From CAVQKZ01 sp963837325 (GTDB lineage Bacteria; Actinomycetota; Actinomycetes; Mycobacteriales; Jatrophihabitantaceae), in the NCBI GenBank assembly GCA_963837325.1, contig CAWIMV010000001.1:1798001-1862000 (forward strand): 64,000 nucleotides of DNA, given 5' to 3'. A program made the translations under genes and the position numbers. Each line of letters starts with the position of its first letter. Positions within the stretch are counted from its first letter, which is position 1. Under the pieces are notes generated by a model. That model was not told where the DNA came from. It made no database searches and worked only from the letters and a program-made list of their open reading frames with translations. Positions 8,873 to 17,239 of the stretch are shown here, one piece after another.

Positions 8873-9723
8873 CGGCCGGCCAACCCGTAAGCCCGCTCTG
8901 CCGAGGCGCCAAACACCCAGTCGCGCTCGTCGTCGGTCAACTGGGCGGTCAGCTGCGCCGCGGCGCGGACCACGCGGTGGTAGTCGGCGGCAAGTAGACA
9001 GACCGGCCAGTCCGATCCGAACATCACCCGCCGGGCACCGAACACGCTCAGCAGGGTGTCGGTGTAGGGCCGCAACGCGGTCTCGGTCCAGGTCGTGTGG
9101 TCGGCCTCGGTGACGAGCCCGGAAAGTTTGACGGTGACGTTGCCCAACGCGCCCAGCGCCCTGATGTGGGCTCGCCAAGGCTCGAGCGCACCTGTCGCGA
9201 TGGGCGGTTTGCCGGCGTGGTCGAGGACGAACCGCAACCCCGGCAATGTGGCGACGGTCTCGACCGCAGCTTCAAGTTGAGCCGGCTTCACCAGCAGGTC
9301 GTACACCAGGCCGGCGTTCGCGACGGCGGCCAGCCCGCGCCGGACATCGGCCCGGCACAGCCAGCGCGGGTCGGGCTCGTCCTGCACGCCGTGGCGGATA
9401 CCGACCAATCTGTCCCCGCCCGGCCGGGAGCGAAGCTCGGCCAGCTGATCGGGCACGTCGCCCGCCGTGAGATCGACCCAGCCGACGACGCCGGCGATGA
9501 GCGGCTGCGCGCCGGCGAGCTCGAGCAGTTCGGCTGTCTCGGCCGCCACCGCGACGGTCTGCACCAGCACGGTCGCGCCGATCTCGTGGGCCTGCAGTTG
9601 CGGCATCAACTCGCTGAACGGGAACGACCGGCGCAGGGTCGGCAAGCCGGCGGTCCAGGGCTGGTCGCGCACGGTGAGGTCCCAGACGTGGTGGTGCGCA
9701 TCGATGCGTCGCTCGGTACTCAT
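8869..9723 (-). CDS. L-fuconolactonase (amidohydrolase-2 family)
   Basis: A 284-aa amidohydrolase with the opening motif DAHHHVWD, LDHAGKPP in mid-sequence and GSDWPV near the end, the pattern of L-fucono-1,5-lactonase and related sugar lactonases. It would hydrolyse L-fuconolactone to L-fuconate. The start ATG at 9723 is preceded by GGAG with 6 bases spacing. Its first 18 bases are identical to the start of most units in the adjacent tandem array, so the array seems to derive from this gene start. It lies between the array and the aldo/keto reductase gene, which it overlaps by 4 bases. Confidence 0.85.
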   Translation of the reverse strand: MSTERRIDAHHHVWDLTVRDQPWTAGLPTLRRSFPFSELMPQLQAHEIGATVLVQTVAVAAETAELLELAGAQPLIAGVVGWVDLTAGDVPDQLAELRSRPGGDRLVGIRHGVQDEPDPRWLCRADVRRGLAAVANAGLVYDLLVKPAQLEAAVETVATLPGLRFVLDHAGKPPIATGALEPWRAHIRALGALGNVTVKLSGLVTEADHTTWTETALRPYTDTLLSVFGARRVMFGSDWPVCLLAADYHRVVRAAAQLTAQLTDDERDWVFGASAERAYGLAGR

Positions 9724-9979
9724 CGCTCGCTCCGCAAGCGTCGCTCGGTACTCATCGCTCGCTCCGCAAGCGTCGCTCGGATTTCATTGCTCGCTCCGCA
9801 AGCGTCGCTGGGTACTCATCGCTCGCTCCGCAAGCGTCGCTCGGTACTCATCGCTCGCTCCGCAAGCGTCGCTCGGATTTCATCGCTCGCTCCGCAAGCG
9901 TCGCTCGGATTTCATCGCTCGCTCCGCAAGCGTCGCTCGGATTTCATCGCTCGCTCCGCAAGCGTCGCTCGGTCCTCAT
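9721..9979 (-). repeat. Eight tandem 32-bp units, each an SD-ATG-11-codon mini-ORF overlapping the next
   Basis: Eight 32-bp direct repeats fill the whole gap between the mutarotase and lactonase genes. Read on the minus strand each unit is ATG, ten codons and TGA, and the TGA overlaps the next ATG as ATGA: 36 bases minus 4 gives the period of 32. Encoded peptides are MRTERRLRSER, MKSERRLRSER three times, MSTERRLRSER, MSTQRRLRSEQ, MKSERRLRSER, MSTERRLRSER. The first ATG overlaps the mutarotase stop (TGATG) and the last TGA overlaps the lactonase ATG. GGAG sits 6 bases before every start. All eight frames are intact despite substitutions. Confidence 0.95.
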
Positions 9980-10302
9980 CAGTCGAGGTGGAACACTTCT
10001 TCGGCCGGCGCCCACCACTCGCCGTCCGCCGCCGTCTCCAGCGGCCGTTGACAGGGATCGGTCAGTCGCCACCATCGCTGCGTCGTCTCGTCGGCCGCGA
10101 CGCGGGCCATATCGGCTTCGAAGTCGTCGCCGTCGTATTCGAGGTAGCTGAACAGCAGTCCGTCGCGCAGAAAGATCGAGTAGTTGCTGACGTGCGCGGC
10201 CCGCAGCGCGTCGAGGACGCCCGGCCATGCGTCGGCGTGCAGTTTTCGGTACTCGGCCTCCTTCTCGGGGCGCAGCCGGATCACCGAGCCGAACCGGTGC
10301 AC
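9979..10302 (-). CDS. L-rhamnose/L-fucose mutarotase family protein
   Basis: A 107-aa protein of the RhaM mutarotase family (usual length about 104). Visible landmarks are the N-terminal RFGSVIRLRPEKEAEYRKLHADAWPG, given here in outline as residues 3-28, then NYSIFLRDGLLFSYLEY and the C-terminal WW segment. It would interconvert sugar anomers so that the dehydrogenase always has its preferred form. GTG at 10302 is chosen because it lies just after the SDR stop and gives the family length; the upstream frame has no similarity. Its stop overlaps the first mini-ORF of the tandem array. Confidence 0.85.
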   Translation of the reverse strand: MHRFGSVIRLRPEKEAEYRKLHADAWPGVLDALRAAHVSNYSIFLRDGLLFSYLEYDGDDFEADMARVAADETTQRWWRLTDPCQRPLETAADGEWWAPAEEVFHLD

Positions 10303-10303
10303 G

Positions 10304-11053
10304 TCAGGTCCTCGGCCGTAACCGTAGGCCGGCCATGCCGCCGTCCACGGCCAGCCAGGTGCCGGTCGTGGAGCCGGCGCTCGGTGCGGCCAGATAGGCA
10401 ATGGCGTCGGCGACCTCGTCGGGCGATACCAGCCGGCCATGCGGCTGCCGGGCGGCCAACGCGGCCCGCTCAGCAGCCGGATCGTCAGCCGCATCGAGCA
10501 GCCGGGCGACCCACGGCGTGTCGGCGGTGCCCGGGTTCACCGCGTTGACGCGGATGCCGTCCACGGTGAGGTCGGCCGCCATCGCCAGCGTCAGCGACAG
10601 CACCGCCCCTTTGCTGGCCGAGTACAGCGCCCGATTGGGCAGGCCGGCCGTGGCCGCGATCGAGCAGGTGTTGACGATGGCGCCCGAACTGGACTTGCGC
10701 AGTTCTGGCAGGGCCGCGCGGGTGACCCGCACCAGGCCTTGCACGTTCACGTCCAGCACCCGGCGCCATTCGTCGTCGTCGTTGGCCTCGACGCCGCCCT
10801 GCGCGCCGACACCGGCGTTGTTCACCAGCACGTCCAGGCCGCCGAGCGCAGCGACCGCCTGCGCGACCGCGGTGCGTACCGCAGCGTCGTCGGTGACATC
10901 GGCACGCACGTACTCGAATCCGGCCGGGCCGCCCTCCACCAGGTCGAGCACCGCCACCCGCGCGCCGTCGCGGGCCAGTCGGTGCGCGGCCGCGAGTCCG
11001 ATGCCGGAGGCCCCGCCCGTGACCAGCGCCCGGAGCCCGTCGAACTGACCCAC
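10304..11053 (-). CDS. SDR, probable 2-keto-3-deoxy-L-fuconate dehydrogenase
   Basis: A 249-aa classical SDR: TGGASGIG cofactor loop at about 12-19, NNAGVG, and the YSASKGA active site. It ends with a GTWLAVDGG motif. In the oxidative L-fucose route an SDR of this kind oxidises 2-keto-3-deoxy-L-fuconate at C4 to the 2,4-diketo acid; its neighbours support that role. GTG at 11053 overlaps the end of the FAH-family gene and gives normal SDR length. The gene is two bases from the mutarotase start. Confidence 0.83.
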   Translation of the reverse strand: MGQFDGLRALVTGGASGIGLAAAHRLARDGARVAVLDLVEGGPAGFEYVRADVTDDAAVRTAVAQAVAALGGLDVLVNNAGVGAQGGVEANDDDEWRRVLDVNVQGLVRVTRAALPELRKSSSGAIVNTCSIAATAGLPNRALYSASKGAVLSLTLAMAADLTVDGIRVNAVNPGTADTPWVARLLDAADDPAAERAALAARQPHGRLVSPDEVADAIAYLAAPSAGSTTGTWLAVDGGMAGLRLRPRT

Positions 11054-11054
11054 C

Positions 11055-11894
11055 TCAGGCCGAGCCGAACATTTGCCGTTGCCGGCCGAGCCCGTCGATC
11101 TCGAGTTCGACCACGTCGCCGGCCCGTAGGTACGGCGTGTCGGGCAGTCCCATGGCCACACCGTGGGGCGTGCCGGTGTTGATCACATCCCCGGGACGCA
11201 GCACCATGAACTGGCTCAGGTACCAGACCAGGTGGTCGACCGCGAAGATCATGTCCCGGGTGTTGCCGTCCTGTCGCCGCTGACCGTTCACCGACAGCCG
11301 TAGCGCCAGGTTCTGCGGGTCAGCAATCTCGTCCGCGGTGGTGACCCACGGGCCGAACGGGTTGAACGTCTCGCAGTTCTTGCCTTTGTCCCACTGCCCA
11401 CCACGCTCGAGCTGAAATGCCCGCTCGGAAACGTCGTTGCTGATCGCGTACCCGGCGATGCGCGAGCCCGCGTCGGCCGGGGAGTCGAGGTAGCGGGCCT
11501 CGTCCCCGATCACGATCGCCAATTCGACCTCCCAGTCGGTCTTCACCGAGCCGCGCGGAATCAGGACGTCGTCGTCCGGGCCGATCACCGTGTCTGGTGT
11601 CTTGAGGAAGACGATCGGCTCCGTGGGCAGGTCGGCTCCGGTCTCAGCCGCGTGGTCGCGGTAGTTCAGGCCGATGCACACGACCTTGCCGATCCTCGCG
11701 ACCGGCGGGCCGAACCGGCCGAGCTCATTGACCGGAGGCAGCTCCGGCAGCGCCCGGCGTGTGGCGTTCAGGCCGTCCCGCAGGAAGGCTCCCGTGATGT
11801 CCGGCGTCAATCCGGCGAGCTCACGCCAGACCTCGTCGTCGCCGGCGACGATCGGCCGTTCGGCTCCCGGTGCTCCGTGCCTGGCCAGGCGCAT
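11055..11894 (-). CDS. Fumarylacetoacetate hydrolase family, probable 2,4-diketo-3-deoxy-L-fuconate hydrolase
   Basis: A 279-aa FAH-fold enzyme. GLNYRDHA opens the catalytic domain at about residue 75; DWEVELAIVI and SNDVSERAFQ carry the metal-binding Glu and Asp residues, and GTPHGVAMG closes the fold. Family members hydrolyse C-C bonds in diketo acids. In the L-fucose pathway this activity gives pyruvate and lactate as the last step. Situated between the ABC permease and the SDR gene in the same operon. Closely related ureidoglycolate-lyase-like enzymes look similar, so the substrate depends on context. Confidence 0.83.
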   Translation of the reverse strand: MRLARHGAPGAERPIVAGDDEVWRELAGLTPDITGAFLRDGLNATRRALPELPPVNELGRFGPPVARIGKVVCIGLNYRDHAAETGADLPTEPIVFLKTPDTVIGPDDDVLIPRGSVKTDWEVELAIVIGDEARYLDSPADAGSRIAGYAISNDVSERAFQLERGGQWDKGKNCETFNPFGPWVTTADEIADPQNLALRLSVNGQRRQDGNTRDMIFAVDHLVWYLSQFMVLRPGDVINTGTPHGVAMGLPDTPYLRAGDVVELEIDGLGRQRQMFGSA

Positions 11895-11936
11895 GCAGTC
11901 TCCCTCTTCGAATCGACGGCCGGATGGCCGGGCGGA

Positions 11937-12965
11937 TCACTCGTCGGAGCGTCCGCTGAGCACCCGCTGACCGATGAGTACGACGAGGATGACGGCTCCG
12001 TTGAGGAAGTCGAACCACTGATTCGGCACGCCCGCGAACGTCAGCACCTTGAAGATCAGGTTCAGCAGCAGCACCCCGGTGAACGCACCGAACAGGCTAC
12101 CCTTGCCGCCATTGAGGCTGACTCCGCCGATGACCGCCGCAGCGAAGACGTCGAAGATCCGGCCACTGCCCATGTTCGATGTCACCGATGCCAGGTTGCC
12201 CGACTCGACGATGCCGGCCAGCGCGGCCAACAGGCCACCGATGATCAATACGGACCAGACGACCCGGTCGGTGCGGATGCCGGCCGCCCGGGCCGCGTCG
12301 ATGTTGCCGCCGATGGCGTAGAGCGCGCGGCCGGGCCGAGTCTTGGCGAGCACGAAGATGCCTATGGCGAACGCAATGAACACGACCCAGATCGACGCCG
12401 GCAGTCCGAACCAGGTGCTGCTGCCCAGATACATCTGCGATCCGGTCAGGCCGAAGAACGTCTGGCCGTGCGAAATCCCGGTCAGCACGCCGCGCAAGGT
12501 GATCAGCATCCCGAGGGTGACGATGAACGCGTTGATGCGCAGCCGCACGATCAACAATCCGTTGATGGCACCGATCACCGCGCCGATGCCCAGCGCGATG
12601 GGGACCGCCCACACCCCCGGCACGACGTGCAGGCCGTGATTGATCCCCTTGGGCAGGGTCAGCCAGGCGGCGATTCCCGGCGCCAAGCCGACCGTTGATT
12701 CCAGCGACAGGTCCATCTTGCCGGCGATCAGGATCAACGACTCAGCCAGCACCAGCAGTGCGATCCACGCCATGGTCGAAAGCAGATCGGTGAAGGTGGC
12801 CCGCGTGCGAAACGCGGGATAGAGCACGCTGCCCAGCACGACGATCGCGATGATCGGCGGCACGAGGGCAAAGTCACGCAGTCGCCCCAGCGCCACCGTC
12901 ACGTGCTGAGCTCCCGGCCCGGTGTCGCGTGATTTCTGCGGCGAAACGGTCGCGGTGTCGCTCAT
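11937..12965 (-). CDS. Sugar ABC transporter permease (RbsC family)
   Basis: A 342-aa membrane protein with about eight to ten hydrophobic segments and the EAA-like loop FDVFAAAVIGGVSLNGGKGS of BPD_transp_2 permeases. A hydrophilic N-terminal tail of about 30 residues precedes the first helix. ATG at 12965 (MSDTAT) is chosen because it overlaps the stop of a 29-codon relay ORF and has GAGG upstream; an in-frame start 8 codons earlier lacks a good site. It should form a homodimeric channel with the RbsA-like ATPase and the lipoprotein receptor, importing L-fucose or a related sugar. Confidence 0.9.
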   Translation of the reverse strand: MSDTATVSPQKSRDTGPGAQHVTVALGRLRDFALVPPIIAIVVLGSVLYPAFRTRATFTDLLSTMAWIALLVLAESLILIAGKMDLSLESTVGLAPGIAAWLTLPKGINHGLHVVPGVWAVPIALGIGAVIGAINGLLIVRLRINAFIVTLGMLITLRGVLTGISHGQTFFGLTGSQMYLGSSTWFGLPASIWVVFIAFAIGIFVLAKTRPGRALYAIGGNIDAARAAGIRTDRVVWSVLIIGGLLAALAGIVESGNLASVTSNMGSGRIFDVFAAAVIGGVSLNGGKGSLFGAFTGVLLLNLIFKVLTFAGVPNQWFDFLNGAVILVVLIGQRVLSGRSDE

Positions 12966-13051
12966 CTTGTCCTCTGGCTCTGCGTGCACACGCTCACCGC
13001 GGGATCCGCTGCGCTCCTTGCTCGGTGGCGCTCGCTGCGATGCTCACTCAT
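12962..13051 (-). CDS. 29-codon relay ORF between ATPase and permease genes
   Basis: This short ORF has ATG at 13051, overlapping the ATPase TGA as ATGA, and TGA at 12962-12964, overlapping the permease ATG, again as ATGA. It therefore fills the intergenic gap exactly. The peptide starts MSEHRSERHRARSAAD, similar in composition to the SERR/RSER peptides of the tandem array in the same operon. The likely role is to carry ribosomes from the ATPase to the permease gene rather than to make a functional product; that is inference from geometry. Confidence 0.6.
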   Translation of the reverse strand: MSEHRSERHRARSAADPAVSVCTQSQRTR

Positions 13052-14584
13052 ACGGACAACTCAATTCCTTCCATCGCGGCGACGAGCTGTTCGTCGGCCC
13101 ATTCGCCCTCGAGTTCGCCCACGACGCGACCGCGAAACATGATCACGACGCGATGGCAGTAGCGCAGGTCGCCGAGATCGTCACTGACGACCAGGACGCC
13201 GGCATCGGCCCGAGCCGCGCCGGTGGCCGCGTTCATCAAGGATTGCTTGGACTTGATGTCCACGCCGGCGGTGGGTGCCATCAGCACCAGCAGGCGCGGC
13301 TCGTCGGCCAGGGCCCGGGCCATGACGACCTTCTGTTGATTGCCGCCGGACAGTTCACCGACCGGCTGATCGGGCCGACGCGGCACGATCTCCAGCCGCT
13401 CTATGGCGGCCCAGGTCAGTTGGGTGCGCCGCCTGGCGCTGAGCACGCCGTGGCGCTCGAGGCGGTGCGGGACTGTCATCGTGATGTTCTCCGCCATCGT
13501 CAGCCCGGGCACGAACCCCTCGCGGTGGCGGTCCTGGGGCACGAAACCAACTCCCGCGCGCAGCCTGCCGGCAACGCTGGCCCTACGACTGGCGTCCCCG
13601 GCGATGGACACCACGCCGCTGTCGGCCTGTTGCTCGCCGACGATCACGCGCGCAACCGCGAACTTGCCGCTGCCACCGGCGCCGGCCAGGCCGACGATCT
13701 CACCGGGGCGCACGTTGAAGGACACGTTTTCGCACGCGCCGGCGACGGTGATCCCCTCGACCCGAAGGATCGGCTCGCCCGCAGGCGGCGACGGCGGCCT
13801 CGGGTCGTCGGCCTCGGCGGCTTGCTCGCCCGTCATCGCCGCGACCAGTTGCGCGTGCGGCAGATCAGCGATCGGCGCGGTGACGATGTGCCGGGCATCG
13901 CGGTACACGGTGACGTCCTGGGCCAGCTCGAAGATCTCGTGCAGATGGTGGCTGATGTAGAGGAACGTGACGCCCTGACCCTGCAAGGTCCGGATCCGCG
14001 CGAACAGCCGCTCGATCGCCGCGGCGTCCAGGCGAGCAGTCGGCTCGTCCAGGATGATGAACCGCGCTCCCCGGGACAACGAGCGAGCGATCTCGACACT
14101 CTGCCGCTCCTCCACCGACAGCGCACCGGCGCGGGTCCGCACGTCGATGTCGAGGTCCCAGTCCGCGAGCAACTGGGCCGACCTGGCCCGCAATTCGCGC
14201 CAGTTGATCGTTCGACCCGGGCGCGCCTGGCTGTTGATGAAGAGGTTCTCGGCCACCGATATCTCGGGGACGATCGTCGACTGCTGATAGACGCAGGCCA
14301 CCACAGAGCGCCACGCCGCCCGGTCGCCCAGAGGTGGTGCCGGCCGGCCGCTGAACGAAACTTGGCCTGCGTCCGGCGCCTGCAGACCGGTCAGGATCGA
14401 CACGAGGGTCGACTTGCCGGCCCCGTTGCGCCCGACCAAGGGCATGCACCGTGCCTGGCTGCACGCGCAGCGCCACGCCGTCGAGCGCGGTGGTGGCGCC
14501 GTAGCGTTTGGTGATCCCGACCGCGTCGACGACCGGATGGCGCAGCCCGCCGTTCGTCGACGCCTCGGGCGATGGCGCGGCCAT
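13048..14584 (-). pseudogene. Sugar ABC transporter ATPase (RbsA family) with a one-base frameshift
   Basis: The reverse strand encodes a two-domain sugar ABC ATPase. The N-terminus (ATG at 14584 with AAGGGG upstream; VVDAVGITKRYGATTALDGV) is in one frame as far as TVHAL; the remainder, from VGRNGAGKST on, is in another. CCCTTGGTC in place of CCCTGGTC shows one extra base near 14436-14443. NBD1 has Walker A GRNGAGKST, signature LSVEERQ and Walker B FIILDEP. NBD2 has LSGGNQQK, but its Walker B reads LLVLMAPTAGVD, lacking the usual DE. An internal ATG at 14445 would restart just before Walker A. It may be a sequencing error, a true null allele or a recoding site. Confidence 0.8.
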
Positions 14585-14613
14585 CGATCCCCTTTCGGTT
14601 GCGCCGGTTGTGT

Positions 14614-15660
14614 TCAGCCGATCTGGTTGCCCCACAGCGCCTTGTCGTCGACCTTGGTCGAGGAGGGGTAGGCGCCGTCGACCGTGACAAGCGGGGCCGG
14701 GAGCTGGTCTTCCAACATGCCCTTTCCGACGTTGATGATCGTGCCGCCGTGACCGTCCGGCCCGGTCTTCTGGGTCTTGCCGGCGATCGCGTCCTTGACG
14801 AACTGCAGTGCGACCTTCGCGTAGGCATCGGCCGGCTGCGACACGGTGGCGTCCATCTGACCGGCCTTGATCGCCTTGTACTCGGCCGGCACTCCGTCGT
14901 TGGAGACGATGACGATGTGTCCGGCCTGGCCGCGCGGTTTCAGCAGGCCCTTCTGTTTGAGCAGTTGCAGGGTCGCAGGCAGGTAGATGCTGGCCTCCAT
15001 GTAGATCGCGTTGACCGTGTTGCCGGCGAGCACCGACTGCAACTGCGACACGGCGGTGGGTGGATCCCACTTCGTCGGCTCGGCGAAGACCTTCATGCTC
15101 GAGTAGTTGGCTTTCATGCAGTCACTGAACGCGGTCGAGCGGTCCCGGCCGTTGATGGAGCCGAGATCACCTTCGAACATGACCACGTTGCCCTTGCCCT
15201 TCAGGGTGTCGCCGATGTACTTGCACGCCTTCAGGCCATACGCCTTGTTGTCGGCGCGGACCACCATGTAGACCTTGCCGCTGTCCGGCCGGGTGTCGAC
15301 GGAGACAACCGGGATCTTCTTCGCCTCCAGTTGTTGCAACGTCGGCAGCACAGCGGCGGTGTCCTGCGGCGCGATGACGACGCCCTTGACCCCTTCCGAC
15401 ACCAGCGTCTGCGCGTTGGACTGCAGTTTGCTGATGTCGTTCTGCGAGTTGGTCGTCTTGAGCTTCAGCCCGACCTGGCTCGCCATTTGTGGCACGTACT
15501 TGATGTAGGCGTTCCAGAAGTCGGAGTCCGAACGCGGGAAGTCAACGCCGACCAGGGCGTGGCCCGAGGACGAGCCGCCGCCGCTTGAGCTGCAGCCCGC
15601 CGCGAGCGTACAGCTGGCTGCCAGGGCGAGCGAGACCTTGAGGGCCTTGTTCAGTCTCAC
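14614..15660 (-). CDS. Sugar ABC transporter substrate-binding lipoprotein
   Basis: A 348-aa periplasmic-binding protein of the ribose/galactose type (Peripla_BP_4). The signal peptide ends in a lipobox LAAGC with Cys23, followed by a Ser/Gly linker. GVVIAPQDT, VVSVDTRPDSG and IVSNDGVPAEY are typical of the two-lobed sugar-binding fold. It sits between the fuconate dehydratase and the ABC ATPase and should capture L-fucose or another 6-deoxy sugar outside the membrane. Start ATG at 15660 lies 2 bases after the dehydratase stop. Confidence 0.92.
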   Translation of the reverse strand: MRLNKALKVSLALAASCTLAAGCSSSGGGSSSGHALVGVDFPRSDSDFWNAYIKYVPQMASQVGLKLKTTNSQNDISKLQSNAQTLVSEGVKGVVIAPQDTAAVLPTLQQLEAKKIPVVSVDTRPDSGKVYMVVRADNKAYGLKACKYIGDTLKGKGNVVMFEGDLGSINGRDRSTAFSDCMKANYSSMKVFAEPTKWDPPTAVSQLQSVLAGNTVNAIYMEASIYLPATLQLLKQKGLLKPRGQAGHIVIVSNDGVPAEYKAIKAGQMDATVSQPADAYAKVALQFVKDAIAGKTQKTGPDGHGGTIINVGKGMLEDQLPAPLVTVDGAYPSSTKVDDKALWGNQIG

Positions 15661-15662
15661 GA

Positions 15663-17012
15663 TTACTCCTCAGACGTGGCCGTGGCGGCCGGGATGGTTT
15701 GCTGCGATTGCCTGTCGGGTCGGGCCCAGATCGGCCCGTCGGGAAAGCGGTAGTCGGCCTGTGCCGACGGAAGGATCTCCGCACTGGTGCCCGGTGCGGT
15801 CGGGGCCCGGTAACGGCCGTCGACAACGCGGGCCGGGTCGGCGAAGTGCTCGTGCAAGTGGTCGACGTACTCGATCCAACGACCTTCGGTACTGGCACTC
15901 ACGGCCACGAAGTCGAACATCGCCAGGTGCTGGACGATCTCGCACAGCCCGACCCCGCCGGCGTGCGGGCACACCGCAACGCCGAACTTCGCCGCCAGCA
16001 GCAGGATCGCGATGTTCTCGTTGACGCCGGCAACCCGGCAGGCGTCGATCTGGCAGACCCCGATCGCGTCGCTGGTGAACAGCTGCTTGAACACCACCCG
16101 GTTCGCGATGTGCTCGCCGGTGGCCACCCGCACCGGCCGCACACCGGCGGCGATGGTCCGATGCCCGAGGATGTCGTCCGGGCTGGTCGGCTCCTCGACC
16201 CAGTAGAGCCCGATCGGCGCGAGCCGGTTGACGTTCTCGATCGCCTCGGCGACTTCCCAGCGCTGATTGGCATCGACGGAGATCAGCACGTCCGGGCCGG
16301 CCAACTCGCGGACCATCGTGACCCGGCGCAGGTCGTCCTCGATATCGGCCCCGACCTTGATCTTGAGATGCGTGAACCCATCGGCGATGGCTTCGGACAC
16401 CAGTCGCGCGATCTTCTCGTCGGGGTAGCCCAGCCAGCCGGCCGACGTGGTGTAGGCCGGAAAGCCCTTGTCCAGCAACTGCTGTTCGCGCTCGCGCTTG
16501 CCGACGGCACCGGTTTCGAGGATGGCCAGCGCCTCGTCGCGGGTCATCACGTCGGACAGGTAACGCAGGTCGATCAGGTCGACGAGCTCACCGGGGGTGA
16601 AGTCGGCAAGCAGCTTCCACAGGGGCTTGCCCTCGCGTTTGGCGTACAGGTCCCAGACCGCATTGACGACCGCGCCGATCGCCATGTGCATGACGCCCTT
16701 CTCGGGGCCGAGCCAACGCAGGTGGCTGTCGTGGACCAGCCGGCGCCAGAAGCCGCCCATATCGGCCAGGGTTTCCTCGAGCTCGAGGTCGAGCACCAGC
16801 GGCTCGAGCGCCTTGATCGCACAGAGCACGACGTCGTTGCCGTGTCCGATCGTGAACACGAACCCGTGCCCCTGCGCGCCGGCGCTGGTCGTGATGACGA
16901 CGTAGGCGGCGGAGTAGTCGGGATCGGCGTTCATCGCGTCGGAGCCGGCCAGGTCGGCCGAGGTCGGAAACCGCAGGTCGACAAGCTCGAACGAGACGAT
17001 CCGACTGGTCAA
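15663..17012 (-). CDS. L-fuconate dehydratase (enolase superfamily)
   Basis: About 449 aa, the size of L-fuconate dehydratases. The active-site set of the mandelate racemase group is visible: KIKVG (base Lys), DANQRW, YWVEEP and TGEHI (metal ligands Asp, Glu, Glu), QIDACR, and CPHAGGVG (catalytic His). The IVSFELVDLRFPTS start is also characteristic. It removes water from L-fuconate to give 2-keto-3-deoxy-L-fuconate. TTG at 17012 is the best start by alignment length, with GGGAG upstream; the frame stays open to 17102. It is the first gene of the fucose operon, divergent from a GntR regulator. Confidence 0.88.
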   Translation of the reverse strand: MTSRIVSFELVDLRFPTSADLAGSDAMNADPDYSAAYVVITTSAGAQGHGFVFTIGHGNDVVLCAIKALEPLVLDLELEETLADMGGFWRRLVHDSHLRWLGPEKGVMHMAIGAVVNAVWDLYAKREGKPLWKLLADFTPGELVDLIDLRYLSDVMTRDEALAILETGAVGKREREQQLLDKGFPAYTTSAGWLGYPDEKIARLVSEAIADGFTHLKIKVGADIEDDLRRVTMVRELAGPDVLISVDANQRWEVAEAIENVNRLAPIGLYWVEEPTSPDDILGHRTIAAGVRPVRVATGEHIANRVVFKQLFTSDAIGVCQIDACRVAGVNENIAILLLAAKFGVAVCPHAGGVGLCEIVQHLAMFDFVAVSASTEGRWIEYVDHLHEHFADPARVVDGRYRAPTAPGTSAEILPSAQADYRFPDGPIWARPDRQSQQTIPAATATSEE

Positions 17013-17239
17013 GAACCGATCAACTCCCAGGCAGGCTTCGGATGTACAGCCGCTGGATACGGCGGTTTGTGGGCTATCGCGGCGTTTCCGGGAAGGAAAC
17101 ATCGGATGTCTGTACTGTTATAGCGGCCGGACCGGGCGCTGTAAAGAAGTGGGAGGCCGGCCGTCCCTACGATTGCCCGGCACCGTCGAACCGGGGTGTG
17201 TTCGCTCGGCGACAGGTCCCGATGACTTTGGAGGCGCAG

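Noticed and set aside
9721..9976. Direct 32-bp repeats as a possible CRISPR array
   Set aside because: The units are contiguous with no spacers, and no cas genes are near. The period is explained by overlapping mini-ORFs.
17013..17239. GTAC-centred motifs as GntR operators of the fucose operon
   Set aside because: The two elements differ in their flanks and a repeated palindrome could not be defined; kept only as a remark.
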